From the NCBI GenBank assembly GCA_951799405.1, contig OX637352.1, forward strand, positions 11,232,820 through 11,296,819: a stretch of DNA of 64,000 nucleotides. The letters run 5' to 3'. The translations under genes and the position numbers were made by a program. Within the stretch, counting starts at the first letter, position 1, and each line of letters starts with the position of its first letter. Below are positions 1 through 9,207 of the stretch, piece after piece. The stretch comes from Agapetus fuscipes (taxonomy: Eukaryota; Arthropoda; Insecta; Trichoptera; Glossosomatidae). The notes under the pieces were generated by a model. The model made no database searches, had not been told where the DNA came from, and saw nothing but the letters and a program-made list of their open reading frames with translations.

Positions 1-408
1 TAATTTTATAAATGATCTAAAATATAAATTATTTTATGACTTTTTGGCCAAGCCCCGCTGGTTTCGGATCACTGGTACATAGTGGGCATACTAGTGCATC
101 CACATACTCGTATAAATGATATCTCAGAGTAACTACATAAACCTGAATCCAGTGTTCTTATATGAAGCAAGTGTATAAGAACAGGTCACATGCGTTTTAT
201 ATTACAGACGGTCCGTGGTCTAGTGAGTTAAGTCTAAAAAGTGCGCGGTTCGATCCTTTATAGAGGAGAAAAATATTTTAGTAGAATAGAAAGAATCTAA
301 ACAAATTGAACAACACAGTGTTTTGTGTTCATTTTTATAAAATTAAAGAGAACCCTATAAAGTGTTCTCACAAATACTTTTAAAAATTCTAAATATTTTG
401 TTCAAGTT
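1..408. other. Unassigned AT-rich stretch with a SINE-B head remnant
   Basis: Bases 209-268 resemble a decayed SINE-B tRNA-like head (GGTCCGTGGTCTAGTG, then GGTTCGATCC). The rest shows no recognisable coding or repeat structure. Confidence 0.4.
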
Positions 409-712
409 CGGCCGATAGCTTAGTTGGTAGAGTGCTTACATTTTATGAATATAGCTCGAGTTCAAATCCCAGCGAGGGTGTCAGAAATGATTTCACGTTT
501 CGGTGTTTATGGTTTAACTCAACCTTCACAAGAAATGAGAACCAGCCCCCCGGGGAGCTGGGATTCCCTCACTTTAAAACTGAAATGGTTTGGGTAATGC
601 CAGCCTCTTTACTTGAGAAAAACATTAGTTTCCACTTGTCACTTGTCACATGCGACCCCCTCAGAAACAGCACAGTTAGATGCTTCACTATATTTGCAGC
701 TTAGTCGCATTT
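409..712 (+). mobile_element. SINE-A copy, near full length
   Basis: SINE-A layout as used throughout: a tRNA-like head with box A (TAGCTTAGTTGGTAGAGTG) and a box-B-like GAGTTCAAATCCC; then GTGTCAGAAATGATTTC; then a body with CAAGAAATGAGAACCAGCCC and a palindromic CTTCAACTGAAG-type segment; and a 3' end near GCAGCTTAGTCGC. About 300 bp. This copy is diverged in the anticodon region. A short frame across it is incidental. Confidence 0.8.
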
Positions 713-1021
713 GCACTTTACATTTGTAACTTTAAAGGAAAGTTAAAGGAAAAAAGGTACGTACATCATATTATGTGAAAAAAGTGTAGGTTCTATACCT
801 TTACAATATTATACTCGTACATGATGTGTCTGAGGAAGTAGAAAGAAAACCGATGCCTAGGGCAGTGTGAGTCTGGCTTTGCAATTTTCTCAAACCACCT
901 GTTTGGTTAAACGCTTTTAATTTGTTAAAAAATACAAAAAACAATAGAAAATTATCAGTAAATCAAATCAATACATTCCCCTTGAAAATTCAGTATATAT
1001 TTGTGTTGGGTATTTGTGCAT
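713..1021. other. Unassigned intergenic sequence
   Basis: AT-rich. No coding frame or repeat recognised. Confidence 0.3.
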
Positions 1022-1146
1022 TATGGTCGCCATCCTCTTGTAAAGGCAGTGCCTCGTTATGCTAGCCATTTGTATCTGCTGGTAGCCATCTTTTTATAAA
1101 GGCAGTGCCTTGTTGTGCTAGCTCTTTATTTTGTCTCTGTTGGTTA
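1022..1146 (-). repeat. Minisatellite E, about two units, inverted
   Basis: Unit E is 56 bp and contains the near-palindrome AAGGCACTGCCTT and GAGGATGGCGACCAGCAGAG. Here it is read on the minus strand. The array at 1269-1486 runs the opposite way, so the locus is an inverted repeat with a roughly 120-bp spacer. Confidence 0.8.
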
Positions 1147-1268
1147 CTACCTTCTTGAGTTTCAAATAAAAAGAGACAAACAAGAGTCTCTTCAAAATTA
1201 TGGAAATACGAAATACTTTGGTGATATCTAGATGCTCTAATTCACAAAACTAAACGTAAACTGGTATC

Positions 1269-1486
1269 GCAACAAACGCACCGTCTTTACAAAAGGATGG
1301 AGACCAACAGGGACAAATGGCTAGCACAACAAGGCACTGCCTTTACAAGAGGATGGCGACCAGCAGAGACAAATGGCTAGCACAACAAGGCACTGCCTTT
1401 ACAGGAGGATGGCGACCAGCAGAGACAAATGGCTAGCACAACAAGGCACTGCCTTTACAGGAGGATGGCGACCAGCAGAGACAAAT
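1269..1486 (+). repeat. Minisatellite E, about four units
   Basis: Four 56-bp units of E. The first is the most diverged, and the last three differ mainly by ACAAGAGG versus ACAGGAGG. The array is cut at 1486 by MITE F and resumes at 1742. Confidence 0.85.
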
Positions 1487-1741
1487 CGCTGCCTTAGTTC
1501 TTGTTTAGCGTATACGCCATTGAGAAAATTTTACATGAGCAATGTTTGCATGTGTACTGGACCACTGTGTCTTATAAAAACAAGAAATTTATTTCAAAAA
1601 TATTTAAAAGAACTCTCACATTATCGAGTTTTACAGTTTTTCTTAGCTCAGATTGTGTAGAATTTGATTCATAAGACAACGGCATGAAAAAATCATATTT
1701 GACAAGATTGGCGTATACGGTAAACAAGAACTGGGGGAGCG
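1487..1741. mobile_element. MITE F inserted in minisatellite E
   Basis: 255 bp with imperfect inverted ends: CGCTGCCTTAGTTCTTGTTT at the left, and AAACAAGAACTGGGGGAGCG at the right. It is flanked by AAAT at 1483-1486 and 1742-1745, which is present once per E unit and so is a likely 4-bp target duplication. Related copies lie at 19893-20125 and 29369-29617. No coding capacity. Confidence 0.8.
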
Positions 1742-1876
1742 AAATGGCTGGCACAACAAGGCACTGCCTTTACAAGAGGATGGCGACCAGCAGAGACAAA
1801 TGGCTAACACAACAAGGCACTGCCTTTACAAGAGGATGGCGACCAGCAGAGACAAATGGCTGACACAACAAGTGAG
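1742..1876 (+). repeat. Minisatellite E, resumed array
   Basis: Just over two further 56-bp units continue the array on the far side of MITE F. Confidence 0.8.
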
Positions 1877-2362
1877 TGCCTAAGAAAATAATGATATTAC
1901 AGATAAAAAAGTTAAGAATATTTTGTATGTATCACTTTTTAAAAATACATTTATATAATTTGTCGGTTCTCTTTTCCGACTTCCCACTGAAATAAAAAAA
2001 AACCCGTCAGGTTGCTTTCATATCCATTTCCAGTCATCCATTTAATACGAAACTGGATTTTATACGTTCCGTGCTTGTCATTAGCGCTTCGTGTTAAGAA
2101 TGGAATTATGCCCGCCTACGTGTAAAGAGATTTGCATGATTTTTTAACGCGCACACACTTGCGTAACACTTTCTTTTTATGCAACAAGAGAAATGATAAT
2201 TTATCCAACGTCATATTATTTATTATCACTTTTACGTGTTCCCCTTGATGCATAATCTATAATCCAAGTTGCAAAGATACGTTAAACCCGCGTAAGTACG
2301 CGCTGATATGCTGCATGTAAACTTACACAATACAAGCAAAACCCGAAATGAGTACCCATAGA
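1877..2362. other. Unassigned sequence
   Basis: No repeat family or coding signal recognised. Confidence 0.3.
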
Positions 2363-2655
2363 TATTATTATTTATTGATTTAAAAAATGTAATTTGTCGT
2401 GTATGTTCCTTGACTTATAGGTTGATACCAGTTGATATTGCTGACCAAATGGTTCACTTTGCCAATGTCACCCCTGTTTCAGGGAATGACGGCAAGAGTT
2501 GTAGGGTGTATGTCCATTTGAGATTTGGTTTTTATGTTGTAGGTTCACATGAGGCATGCGCAAGTGCGAACTTGTGCGTGTCTGGTTGTGAGAATGCATG
2601 TATAATGTAAATCTCCAATGTAACATATCTTTGCAACTTAGATTAGATTAGTCCC
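2363..2655 (+). mobile_element. Family C copy, full length
   Basis: Family C is defined here as a roughly 250-bp unit. It starts TTCCTTGACTTATAGG and passes TTGCCAATGTCACCCCTGTT. Two internal hairpins follow: ACATGCGGCATGT, and GTAAG-CGCGAA-CTTAC. It ends at TTTGCAACTTAGATT followed by GATTA repeats. This copy also has the AT-rich 5' extension (TTATTATTTATTGATT) found at 33330. No convincing Pol III boxes or terminal inverted repeats were found, so the class is open: SINE-like, or another non-autonomous type. Confidence 0.8.
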
Positions 2656-2692
2656 TAATATTTTTGAGTATATTCTCCGCCACCGGGTCCAA

Positions 2693-2803
2693 AAACGCCA
2701 CATGTAACCCTTTCGGAGATGACGCTGGCTAGAAGTTGCACTGTATGTATAGCTTGGTTGTGTACCTTCGATATGCGAGTCGGAAGCGTTACCACTAGAC
2801 TAC
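2693..2803. mobile_element. SINE-A tail remnant (+) then SINE-B head remnant (-)
   Basis: 2693-2761 matches the SINE-A 3' part (CGCCACATG... CTTTCGGAGATGACGC... GAAGTTGCACT). 2762-2803 matches the SINE-B head in reverse (CGAGTCGGAAGCGTTACCAC). Confidence 0.65.
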
Positions 2804-2810
2804 ATATATC

Positions 2811-2928
2811 ACTGACGTTACCATGTTGAAAGCACCGGTTCCCATAGATCACCGAAGTTAAGCAACATTGGGCGCGGATAGTACTTGGATGGGTTACCGC
2901 TCAGGTACACCGCGTGTCGTTGGCATCT
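2811..2928 (+). pseudogene. 5S rRNA-like sequence (pseudogene or SINE 5' head)
   Basis: The central and 3' parts read as animal 5S rRNA: GATCACCGAAGTTAAGCAAC (internal promoter box A region), then GTACTTGGATGGGTTACCGC (box C region), then CGCGTGTCGTTGGC at the 3' end. The span of about 118 bp fits the usual 5S length of about 120. The first ten or so bases and some internal positions (CATAGATCACC) have drifted. No T-run terminator follows. Instead a SINE-B head begins immediately, so this is either a 5S pseudogene hit by a SINE or a 5S-headed SINE variant. It is unlikely to be a functional 5S gene. Confidence 0.85.
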
Positions 2929-3236
2929 TGGACCGGTCCGTAGTCCAGTGGCAACACTTCGGACTCGTAAATAGAAGGTTGTGGATTCGAATCCCGGCGG
3001 AGCACAAAAAATACACCATTTATATTTCCAAATGTGCTATCCGCTGGGCTTACAAATTCATAAACCTTTACCAAAGACCGGTCACTGAAAGGTCCATCCA
3101 ACCTTACAACAACTGGGTCTTGCTTGAGAATTGGCGTTTTCTACAGTGACGACCAAGCTCGCAGAGGGCTCCTGAGGTGTGATACACACAAAAACAGCGC
3201 TCACCAAATAAATCATCCTAATATTATTATTATGAT
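2929..3236 (+). mobile_element. SINE-B copy, full length, tail 1
   Basis: SINE-B layout: a tRNA-like head with box A (TAGTCCAGTGGCAACAC), an anticodon loop resembling tRNA-Thr(CGT), and box B (GATTCGAATCC); then GGCGGAGCACAAAAAAT; then a body holding CCTTTACCAAAGACCGGTCA and ACTGGGTCTTGCTTGAGAAT. Tail 1 is GAGGGCTCCTGAGGTGTGAT... AACAGCGCTCACC ending in ATT repeats. Tail 1 resembles the 3' end of the CR1-like LINEs here. Confidence 0.9.
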
Positions 3237-3520
3237 TTTAATGACATTTCTTCTCCGGAAAGCGCCGCGAGTGCTTGCAGCCTCTTGCATCTGTTGTCGT
3301 GACGTGGAGAACACTCTAGAATGGATACTTCCTCTTGGAGCCTCTGCTGAGCAGAGATGCGCCTCTCTCGCCGCCACTTTCACCTCTTTCTTCCTGGGTT
3401 CAACGACTCCGACAGACGATACGAGAAGTCGCTAACACTATTTGACGCTCGTTATAATTCGCAGTCAGAAGTTTGCAATCTTTCCAAAATTAGGTTTGTC
3501 AACAACATTTGCCGATGCTA
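3237..3520. other. Unassigned stretch with a short open frame
   Basis: Slightly GC-richer than its surroundings. A frame of about 100 codons runs into it from the SINE-B tail, so the start is repeat-derived and the frame is not credible as a gene. No domain recognised. Confidence 0.3.
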
Positions 3521-3772
3521 TCTATAATCTATAATCTAAGTTGCAAAGATATATTGACATTTCAAGCTCATATCAAATGCATGCCCACAAACAAACACGC
3601 ATAATTTCGCGCTTACACATGCCGCATGTGGACCTACAATATTTAAAACCAAATCTCAAATTAACATAACATTACTCTTGCCGTCCTTCCCTGAAACAGG
3701 GGTGACATTGGCAAAGTGAACCATTTTTTACAGTATGGATGGTCAGCCTCATACTAACCTATAAGTCAAGGA
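3521..3772 (-). mobile_element. Family C copy, full length
   Basis: Reads from TATAATCTAAGTTGCAAAG to CCTATAAGTCAAGGAA. The hairpin region and the CTGAAACAGGGGTGACATTG block are both conserved. Confidence 0.85.
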
Positions 3773-3934
3773 ATAGTTTTTAATAATGTTAATATCCTTT
3801 GAATAATAGGTTGGAATGAAGCTGAACCCCCATGCTGTAAAAAAAATAGGAAAAGCCAAAGTTTTTGTTCATATGAAGTTTTTATTTTTATTTTGTGTGC
3901 TTACAAGAATAATAATTACTACACAGTTAAAAAA

Positions 3935-4030
3935 ACAATGGTATTTTAGACGAACCGTTATAAAAGAACTTACACAATCCTCGACGTTTCGTTAACGACG
4001 TAGCCAACGTCTTCAGGAGACACAATCCGT
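3935..4030 (-). mobile_element. PLE 3'-end remnant with CTGAAGA/GAAA hairpin motif
   Basis: On the minus strand, CTCCTGAAGACGTTGGC is followed by CGTTAACGAAACGTCGAG. This is the layout seen at the 3' ends of the Penelope-like elements in this window. The stem is degraded in this copy. Related by sequence (AACGGTTCGTC segment) to 23780-23900 and 44205-44330. Confidence 0.55.
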
Positions 4031-4081
4031 GCAGAGAGTACATATAATATCCGATTAATAATAAAAATAACTGTGTAGTTA

Positions 4082-4295
4082 TTTTCTAATCTAAATCTAA
4101 ATCTAAGCTGCATAGATATGTATCATTTGAGATTCATATTAAATGCATTCCCACAAGCAGATATGTATAATTTCGCGCTAACACATGCCGCATGTGGACC
4201 TGCAATATAAAATCCCAATCTCAAATGAATATAAGCCTTGCAACTCTTGCCGTCCTTCCCTGAAACAGGGGTGACATTGGCAAAGTGAACCATTT
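4082..4295 (-). mobile_element. Family C copy, truncated at its 5' end
   Basis: Runs from the TAATCTAAATC end through GGGGTGACATTGGCAAAGTG and stops at CCATTTTTTA. The next family C piece lies in the opposite orientation immediately after. Confidence 0.8.
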
Positions 4296-4312
4296 TTTAT
4301 AATTATAAAATT

Positions 4313-4432
4313 GTCAAACGATTGTAATTCTTTGTATGTAGCATGTGTAAGCACAAACTCACATGAACCTGTCGTGGGCATGCGTTAAATATGAGTCTTG
4401 AATGTCAATATATCTTTGCAACTTACAGATGG
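4313..4432 (+). mobile_element. Family C fragment, 3' half
   Basis: Contains GCATGTGTAAGCACAAACT and ends ATATATCTTTGCAACTTA. With the preceding minus copy it forms an inverted pair. Confidence 0.7.
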
Positions 4433-4439
4433 GATAGTG

Positions 4440-4520
4440 TATAAGGCGATGGCATGTTCTATCGACGATAACTTTGACCCTGGTTCAACAGATGTCAGCA
4501 AGCAGTTATTAATTAATACA
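4440..4520 (+). mobile_element. Fragment of a third short repeat (SINE-K)
   Basis: Shares TTTGACCCTGGTTCAACAGA and the following ATTAATTAAT-rich tail with the reverse strand of 30540-30640, where a tRNA-like head is also present. Confidence 0.5.
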
Positions 4521-4539
4521 TAATTTAAAAATAATGATG

Positions 4540-4735
4540 ACTTATCCATTGATGGATTTCACGACAAATCGGTTACAGACAACCTGTCCACACGAATATT
4601 CCGTCATAGAAAACTCGACCATAGATAACTCTTTCATAGACAAATCGGTCACATGACAGTTCGCACACTCGACTTTTCGGTCAACGACATTTCTATCACA
4701 AATAATAAAATATGGTCCACACACAGCTCCGTGTA
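4540..4735. repeat. Degenerate GTCACA/GTCCACA repeat (family H)
   Basis: An irregular array of short phrases such as GACAAATCGGTCACA, GACAGTTCGCACA and CGGTCAACGACATTTC. The same vocabulary recurs at 43200-43445 and 43873-43930. The period is not fixed. Confidence 0.5.
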
Positions 4736-5196
4736 TTAGCTGTAGCTTGGAGACCTCTGCTTTAAGTGAAAGAATTCTCAGGGTAATTGAAATTCACTTA
4801 TAAGATTAAATAACGATTACTTCTTTTTTGCGAAATTAGTTAAAATATTGCTAACGCCCGGATGTTTCAAATTTAGCATAGTTTTGAAGAAGGACAAACT
4901 AGTAAGAAACATGAGGTTAAAATTTGTTTTAGGTTAAAGTGATCGATCGTAGTCTAGTGGTTAACGCTATTGGAAGGTCGTGGGTTCGATTCCTAGTGTA
5001 ACACACGAGCATCATCATTTAATTAATAATACTGGGTCCTTAGCAACCTAAAACAAATTATTAATTGGCCTTTTCCTTAGCAACCTTCCAGTTATACGTC
5101 CTAACCTTTTATGGAATTTGTGCAGTCTATTTGTGTTGTAACTCGTTTTTAGTATGAGGCTTAGGTACCACCCGTTTTGTAAAATATGGTTCGCTT
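4736..5196. other. Unassigned stretch with a SINE-B head remnant
   Basis: 4941-5006 is a SINE-B head remnant (GTAGTCTAGTGGTTAACGCT, GGGTTCGATTCC) without a recognisable body. Nothing else identified. Confidence 0.45.
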
Positions 5197-5503
5197 TACC
5201 AGTCCGTAGTCTAGTGGTCAACACTTCTGACTGGTAAATAGAAGGTTGTGGGTTCGAATCCCGACGGATCACAAACAACATTCCATTTATATTTTCAAAT
5301 GTGCTCTGCGCTGGGTGAAAAATTCATATACCTTTACCAAAGACCGGTCACAAAAGGTTCAGCAAGCCTTACAGCAACTGGGTCTTGCTTGAGAATCGGT
5401 GCTTTCTACAGCGACAACCAAGCTCGCAGAGGGCTGTTGAGGTGTGATACACACAAAAATAGCGCTCACCAAAAAAATCATCATAATACTATTATATTAC
5501 TCA
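5197..5503 (+). mobile_element. SINE-B copy, full length, tail 1
   Basis: Head, body and tail are all present, including GGGTTCGAATCCCGACGGAT, CCTTTACCAAAGACCGGTCA and the tail block ending CATAATACTATTATATTA. Confidence 0.9.
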
Positions 5504-5770
5504 TCATAATCATTGTCAAACGGACTATTCTATTGTCTCAATTATTTTGCTTTAAATTGCTCATTATCTTGAAAAGGAACCGAAATTTCTCAGGTCAGAG
5601 TTCACAGAATCTTTCACCATTACGCAACATGAGAGAAATTGTTCATTACTCAACACCGGTAGTTCGGGTAAGTGAACTTTTTTTATAATTCTAATGAGCA
5701 GTACATACAAACCAATGCTACGCCGCGCCGTTCACTTTGGCACTCTGCAAGCATTTAGTCATCTCACCAT
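5504..5770. other. Unassigned sequence
   Basis: No repeat or coding signal recognised. The open frame entering it starts inside SINE-B. Confidence 0.3.
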
Positions 5771-6057
5771 TGACTTATAATACTAATCTAACCTAATCTA
5801 ATCTAAGTTGTAGCATATATGTAACATAAGAGATTCACATTATATGCATTTTTTACAAACATGCACGTATAAGTTCGCGCTTAAACATGCCGCATGTGGT
5901 CCTACAACATAAAAACCGAAATCTCAAATAATACACCCTGCAACTCTCGCAGGCCTTCCCTGAAACAGGGATGACGTTGGCAAAGTGAACCATTTTCTAC
6001 AGCATGGGTGGTCACTGGTCAGCCGCATGCCAACCAATAAGTCAAGGAACATACACA
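5771..6057 (-). mobile_element. Family C copy, full length
   Basis: Begins with several TCTAATC-type repeats (the GATTA tail read in reverse) and ends AACCAATAAGTCAAGGAAC. Confidence 0.85.
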
Positions 6058-6149
6058 ACAAATTACATTTTTAATATCAACAAATTATAACATGTATGGA
6101 CATCAAAATCTAACAGAAAACAAATTCTAATTTTAAAAACCCTAGCCGC

Positions 6150-6240
6150 CAACATCACAGATTAACCGCCATTTCTGTCCACACTTCTTTCATTTCCTCC
6201 AGAGTCATAACCTTCTTCCTACAGGCTCTAGATCCTTTTA
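6150..6240 (-). pseudogene. RTE-like LINE 3'-end fragment
   Basis: The minus-strand translation gives RKKVMTLEEMKEVWTEM, matching the C-terminal KKVMDMNEMKEV segment at 10299-10592. It is a short relic only. Confidence 0.5.
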
Positions 6241-6283
6241 CAAACAATACAAAAGTATTTCAACGCGTGCACACATATGAAAC

Positions 6284-6442
6284 CTAAGGCTGGTTTAAGA
6301 GTCGCGCTGACCGTTCAAAATATATGAACTTGTAGGAAGCGTTTTAGAATGGCGCGTAGCTGTCAGCGCAACAAGTTCATATATTTGGCTGTCAGCGCTG
6401 ACGGTCAGCGTGTTGTCAGCGCGACACTAAAACCAGCCTTAG
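6284..6442. mobile_element. Palindromic MITE (159 bp)
   Basis: Outer arms are CTAAGGCTGGTTT and AAACCAGCCTTAG. Inner arms are AAATATATGAACTTGT and ACAAGTTCATATATTT. Almost the whole unit can fold on itself. GTCAGCG phrases recur in it. No coding capacity. I could not settle the target duplication. Confidence 0.8.
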
Positions 6443-6491
6443 AAGTCGTGTACCAAGTTACATCTTACTTCGACTGAAGTTCTCAGACCAT

Positions 6492-6985
6492 ATGACGCGA
6501 TTGACGACCGAATGCTATCAGCTTCTGGGTTTTGTTATTAGACTCTGTAAACAGTTTACAGAGCCCAGGGCGATGGCGAATGTCTTCAGCTGCATCATAC
6601 GGTCTAAATTAGAGTACGCTGTTGAGGTGTGGACACCTCACCAGAGGAAGTACATCAATATGTTAGAGCAGCTCCAGAAGAAGTTCCTGAGGTACCTCCT
6701 CATGCGGACGCAGGGAAATTACCCTCAGTTCATGCACCATGAGGAGCTGCTTCGGGAAACTGGATTCAGGAGCTTAGAAACTAGGCGCAACGGGACCCTA
6801 ATGATGGGTTCTCATTCATAAGGTCATCAATGGTTTAATAGACAGTCCCACCTTATTGGAGGGTTTCAGGTTGTTTGTATCCATTTATTACAATCTGGGG
6901 CGAGGTCATGATCTATTTCATGTACCAATGAGCCGCACCGATGTCTTGGCACAGCATCCTTTACCTCGGAGTGCCAAACTCATTA
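6492..6985 (+). pseudogene. Jockey-like LINE reverse transcriptase, C-terminal fragment
   Basis: The frame at 6492-6821 reads LGFVIRLCKQFTEP, then VFSCIIRSKLEYAVEVWTP, then LEQLQKKFLRYL. These line up with LGYVLRLCKEFTSL, AFVRSRLEYCSVIWNP and IERVQKKFLRYL of the LINE at 36062. This part lies downstream of the polymerase core. A frameshift near 6821 shifts the remaining codons (VINGLIDSPTLLEGF) to another frame, which continues to about 6985. Both ends are missing. The piece is a dead relic followed directly by a family C copy. Confidence 0.8.
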
Positions 6986-7232
6986 ACGGGTCGTTGGTAT
7001 GCGGCTGACCACCCATGCTGTAGAAAATGGTTCACTTTGCCAATGTCACCCCTGTTTCAGAGAAGGTCGGTCGGCAGGAGTTTCAGGGTGTATGTTCATT
7101 TGAGATCTGTTTTTTTGTTGTAGGTTCACATGCGGCATGCTCAAGCGTGAACTTGTACGTGTCTGCTTGTGAGAATTTATGTAATGTGAATCCACAATGT
7201 TACTTATCTTTGCAACTTAGATTAGATTAGAG
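6986..7232 (+). mobile_element. Family C copy, full length
   Basis: Starts TTGGTATGCGGCTGACCACC and ends at AGATTAGATTAGA. The hairpin loop reads CGTGAAC here. Confidence 0.85.
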
Positions 7233-7287
7233 TAAAAAATTGGCATATTTAAATCAAATTTAGACACCTTTAAAAGTATGGTGGAAG

Positions 7288-7378
7288 AATTCCTGCCAAA
7301 TTGGCGTTATAAAAAGGGTGAATTCTCAAGCAAGACCCTGCTGAATACAATTTAGGTGATCGGTCTTTGGTTAAGGCA
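7288..7378 (-). mobile_element. SINE-B body fragment
   Basis: AATTCTCAAGCAAGACCC... GTGATCGGTCTTTGGTTAAG is a reverse SINE-B body segment. Head and tail are missing. Confidence 0.6.
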
Positions 7379-7657
7379 GATGACGTACTTAAGAAATAAC
7401 GTTACATTTAAGATATTTTTGTATGTCATACTTTTACAATCCGCACTGGGCACACTTTTATGTTAATGCATTTTAAAATGATCCGCCGATCTGTAATTTA
7501 GATCTGTGTGTCGTATGTACTTAAGGAATGTAATTGCGTGTACTCGTGAATGGCATTAGCCCAATTTTTAAAAGAAAATCTGGTTCACAAAGTGGCCTAC
7601 GTACTTAAAAAAAAGACTATAAACAATATTAAATTAAATACAATTGTTTGTACTAAT
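7379..7657. other. Unassigned sequence
   Basis: No coding or repeat signal recognised. Confidence 0.3.
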
Positions 7658-8231
7658 CAGTGGCGAAGGGTGCCATACAAGCCGATTTCCATCGGTTAAA
7701 AAAAAAAAAAAACGCAACTAAGCTACACATATAGTGTAACTTCTTGCCGCGTTATCCCCGAAGGGTTCGCATGTGGCGAGTTGAACCTATTTATTTTTAC
7801 AGGTAAGGGGGCCGGCCTTACGCCAACCACTTCAGTTGAAGTGGGGGTTTCCCAGCTCCCGAAAGAGCTGGTACTCATTTCTTGTGAAGGCTGAGTAAAC
7901 CTTGTCGGTATTATTATTTTGGGGTTTGAAATAAACACCGAAACGGGAAATCATTTCTGACACCCTCGCGCTCGGTGGAATTCGAACCCGAGCTCACGGC
8001 ATGGAATGCAAGCACTCTACCAACTGAGCTATCGACCGGGTTTCCCGTTTAAAATGAGGCAAAAATGATAATAAAGTAGACTGCATGGTTTCAATGGGGG
8101 AAAAATACGTATTGTTTCTTTGGTTTTAAATGTATTTTTTTACTTTGTGCCTATATTTTTTAACTACTTTGTTACATCATTTTAAAAGGGAAGCCGATGG
8201 GAACCGGCTTGTATGGCACCCTTCGCCACTG
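7658..8231 (-). mobile_element. hAT-type MITE split by SINE-A
   Basis: Ends CAGTGGCGAAGGGTGCCATA and TATGGCACCCTTCGCCACTG are perfect inverted termini, shared with the uninterrupted copy at 20613-20835 but in opposite orientation. SINE-A fills 7698-8038. The flanking 8-mers (GTACTAAT and ATGTACTT) do not match, so the target duplication is lost here. Confidence 0.85.
7698..8038 (-). mobile_element. SINE-A copy, full length, with oligo-T 3' end
   Basis: Read on the minus strand it starts GGTCGATAGCTCAGTTGG and ends AGCTTAGTTGCG followed by about 14 T. GGTT is present at both junctions of the host MITE (7694-7697 and 8039-8042), a likely 4-bp duplication. Confidence 0.9.
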
Positions 8232-8235
8232 ATGT

Positions 8236-8335
8236 ACTTACGCTTGCAGCATGCGTAAGCGTAAACTTGCGCGTATCTGCCTGTGGGCGTGCATTAATTA
8301 TATAAATGTCCAAATATCTTTGCTATTTGGATTAT
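8236..8335 (+). mobile_element. Family C fragment, 3' half
   Basis: Contains GCAGCATGCGTAAGCGTAAA and ends at the TATCTTTGCTATTTGGATTA end. Confidence 0.65.
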
Positions 8336-8400
8336 AGATATCGAGATAAATTGAGAAAGAGGATAAATAAAATATAGTTCAGCACGTTCTAGAGAACCAT

Positions 8401-8478
8401 TAACCGGTCTTTGGTCTTGTGGTTAACGCGTCGAAATCTTATTGGAAACGAAGAGGGTTCGATTCTCGGCAAGGAAAA
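8401..8478 (+). mobile_element. SINE-B head-like remnant
   Basis: GGTCTTGTGGTTAACGCGTC then GGGTTCGATTCTCGGC. The tRNA-like boxes are visible, with no body behind them. Confidence 0.5.
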
Positions 8479-8494
8479 AAAGAAAAAAACAAAG

Positions 8495-8690
8495 CGGTCG
8501 ATAGCTCAATTCGTAGGGTGATTGCATTCCATGACGTGAGCTTGGGTTCGAATCCCACCGAGGGTGTCAGATGATTTCCCGTTTTGGTGTTTTTTTCAAA
8601 TCCAAAGTACTCCGCCTTCACAAGAAATGAGAACCAGCCCCCTCAGGGATAAAGCAGGCAAGAAGTTACACTATATGTGCAGTTTAGTTG
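8495..8690 (+). mobile_element. SINE-A copy with internal deletion
   Basis: The head and first body part are present. The sequence then jumps from GAACCAGCCCCCTCAGGG to AAAGCAGGCAAGAAGTTACA, losing about 100 bp. Confidence 0.8.
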
Positions 8691-8808
8691 AATGTTGAAC
8701 TCAGCCCTCACAAGAAATGACTACCAGCTCCCTCGGGACCTGGTACTCATTTCAACTGAAGTGGTTGGCGTAGGCCGGCGCACTTACCAGTAAAATTAAA
8801 TGGGTCTA
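8691..8808 (+). mobile_element. SINE-A body fragment
   Basis: A second, separate SINE-A body (CTCACAAGAAATGACTACCA... AACTGAAGTGGTTGGCGTAG) abuts the deleted copy. Confidence 0.7.
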
Positions 8809-8859
8809 ACTCATATCAAAATTCTGTTGGGTGTCTCTAAAATAAATAAATAAATAAAA

Positions 8860-9207
8860 AATCAAATGCATGCCCACAAACAGACAAATAGGCAGGTACA
8901 AATCTGTGTTTTTTTTTTTAAGAAATCCTGTGCGGGAGACTCCCTAGATTCTAGGCACTCTAGGGGTCTATGACACTTGCTGTAGTGCCGCAGAAGTGTT
9001 TACAAGCTTGGTCGTCGCTACAAAGCGCCGATACTCAAGCAAGATCCAGTTGCTGTGTACTTCCAAATTAAAATCCAAACCTCAAATGAACATAAGCACT
9101 GAAACTTTTGCCGACCTTCCCTGAAACAGGGGTGACATTGGCAAAGTGATCCATTTTTTACAGTGTGGCTGGTCAGCCTCATAACAACCTATGAGTCAAG
9201 GAATACA
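8860..9207 (-). mobile_element. Family C copy split by SINE-B
   Basis: 8860-8908 and 9058-9207 are the two parts of one minus-strand family C (AATGCATGCCCACAAACAGA, then TCCAAACCTCAAATGAAC). SINE-B with tail 2 occupies 8909-9057. Confidence 0.75.
8909..9057 (-). mobile_element. SINE-B, 3' half with tail 2
   Basis: Tail 2 read in reverse: a T-run, AAGAAATCCTGTGCGGGAGA, CTCCCTAGATTCTAGGCACT, GGGTCTATGACACTTG, then the shared body AAGCTTGGTCGTCGCTACAA. The copy is 5'-truncated at the body (GATCCAGTTGCTGTG). Confidence 0.8.

Noticed and set aside
2363..2655. Family C as a Helitron-type element
   Set aside because: No TC start and no CTRR end with a preceding hairpin at the observed boundaries.
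2811..2928. Functional 5S rRNA gene
   Set aside because: The 5' end has drifted, there is no T-run terminator, and it runs into a SINE.
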